Part shown: positions 4,951 to 5,604 of the stretch, piece after piece
How the letters are laid out: every line of letters begins with the position of its first letter
How positions within the stretch are numbered: position 1 is the first letter of the stretch
NCBI GenBank assembly: GCA_958431945.1
Contig: CAUASQ010000109.1
Span: forward strand, 1-5,604
Origin: an uncultured Collinsella sp.
GTDB taxonomy: Bacteria > Actinomycetota > Coriobacteriia > Coriobacteriales > Coriobacteriaceae
Direction: 5' to 3'
DNA length: 5,604 bases
Position numbers and translations under genes: made by a program
The notes under the pieces: generated by a model
Seen by the model: the letters and a program-made list of their open reading frames with translations, nothing else
Told to the model about the DNA's origin: nothing
The model's database searches: none

Positions 4951-4958
4951 GAAAGGAG
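4951..4958 (+). promoter_or_regulatory. Shine-Dalgarno supporting a GTG start
   Basis: GAAAGGAG at 4951-4958 is five bases before GTG at 4964. No ATG in the same frame occurs near it, and the reading from this GTG gives a clear membrane protein to the end of the window. The GTG is therefore taken as the start. Confidence 0.7.
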
Positions 4959-4963
4959 CCTGC

Positions 4964-5604
4964 GTGGCGAACGCCATCGATCAGCTCACGGACCGAGTGC
5001 TCGTACTCGGCCGCCTCACCATCGTCCGCCGCGCTATTACTGCCGTGGCGGTCACGATTTCCGCCGTTCTCCAGACATTCCTGATCCAGGCGTTCATTCA
5101 GCCCGCCGACTTGCTTCCGAGCGGCCTCACCGGCGTTGCGGTCCTGCTCGATCGCGTTACCTCGCTGGGCGGCGTTCACATCGACATTTCGCTCGGTATG
5201 CTCGCGCTCAACATCCCCGTGGCGCTCCTATGCTGGAGCGGCATTAGCAAGCGCTTCGTCATCTTCTCGATGATGCAGGTCGTGCTCTCGTCGCTGTTCC
5301 TCAACGTCTTTCACTTCGCTCCATTTTTGGGCGACAAGATCATGCTCATCATTTTTGGCGGCGTGGTCTCGGGTCTGGGCGCTTCCATCGCACTTAAATC
5401 CGGCGCATCCACCGGCGGCACCGACTTTATCGCGCTGTGGGTTTCCAACCACACGGGCAAGACCATCTGGGGCGTCATCTTTGGTTTCAACTGCTTTATC
5501 CTGGCGATCTTTGGCTTTATGTTTGGCTGGGACAAGGCGGCGTATTCCATCGTGTTCCAGTTTATTTCGACCAAGACCATCGACAGTTTCTATCGTCGCT
5601 ACGA
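4964..5604 (+). CDS. YitT-family membrane protein (partial, 3' end cut by window)
   Basis: From the GTG the frame stays open to the window end: 213 codons seen, while family members are usually about 280-300 residues with a C-terminal DUF2179 domain that would lie outside. The visible part is the membrane domain. Hydrophobic segments lie at about 24-46, 74-92, 97-117, 125-147 and 168-189. Two motifs match the family: LPSGLTGVAVLLDRV (51-65) and SGASTGGTDFIALW (146-159). The short N-terminus (about 1-22) is polar. YitT proteins are inner-membrane proteins of poorly known role, sometimes suspected transporters. The gene has its own candidate promoter and is separated from the HAD gene by the inverted-repeat element, so no link to the sugar operon is implied. 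The gene is easy to miss because of its GTG start and the overlapping high-GC frames. Confidence 0.88.
   Translation, partial: MANAIDQLTDRVLVLGRLTIVRRAITAVAVTISAVLQTFLIQAFIQPADLLPSGLTGVAVLLDRVTSLGGVHIDISLGMLALNIPVALLCWSGISKRFVIFSMMQVVLSSLFLNVFHFAPFLGDKIMLIIFGGVVSGLGASIALKSGASTGGTDFIALWVSNHTGKTIWGVIFGFNCFILAIFGFMFGWDKAAYSIVFQFISTKTIDSFYRRY

Noticed and set aside
4839..5247. Short + strand frames at 4839-5084 and 4909-5247
   Set aside because: They overlap the promoter and start of the YitT-family gene in other frames and give Arg/Ser/Pro-rich products with no family match. The GTG frame from 4964 has clear family motifs.

Overview
The window is about 60% GC by eye. Its codons are strongly biased to C/G-ending forms, every gene has a good AGGAGG-type ribosome binding site, and gene order is compact and all on the + strand. 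Together with a mannose-family PTS and an FrlB-like deglycase, this suggests a gut actinobacterium of the Coriobacteriia (Collinsella-like). The genus is an inference from style, not from a marker gene.

Layout. (1) 1-36: leader with a perfect TATAAT inside a small inverted repeat, probably the operon promoter and an operator. (2) 37-2638: a complete mannose-family (PTS-Man) permease, as a fused EIIAB, then EIIC, then EIID, with short gaps (36 and 13 bases). (3) 2639-2835: a 197-base gap with a GC-rich hairpin and then a near-perfect 30-base palindrome of REP type. (4) 2836-3819: a two-SIS-domain sugar-phosphate deglycase of the FrlB type. (5) 3818-3885: one copy of a repeat arm, then a strong intrinsic terminator ending the operon. 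(6) 3886-3979: a short leader with a hairpin touching the Shine-Dalgarno of the next gene. (7) 3980-4609: a HAD-IA phosphatase/phosphoglucomutase-like gene. (8) 4610-4963: 354 bases without a gene, holding a post-gene stem-loop, a 119-base nested inverted-repeat element and a promoter. (9) 4964 to the window end: a YitT-family membrane protein, cut by the window edge.

How the genes fit together. The PTS would import and phosphorylate a sugar conjugate using phosphate from HPr (HPr to His9 of EIIA, to His162 of EIIB, to the substrate held by EIIC/EIID). The SIS protein would then split the phosphorylated conjugate. Its best-matching relatives release glucose 6-phosphate and an amine from fructosamine (Amadori) 6-phosphates such as fructoselysine or glucoselysine 6-phosphate. 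The locus is therefore best read as a candidate glycated-amine utilisation operon of PTS type, needing no separate kinase. The substrate is an inference. The HAD and YitT genes lie beyond the terminator and need not belong to the pathway.

The most unusual non-coding signal is a perfect 15-bp inverted repeat (4707-4721 / 4811-4825) enclosing two further nested stems. A diverged single copy of its arm lies directly at the stop codon of the deglycase gene, about 1 kb away.
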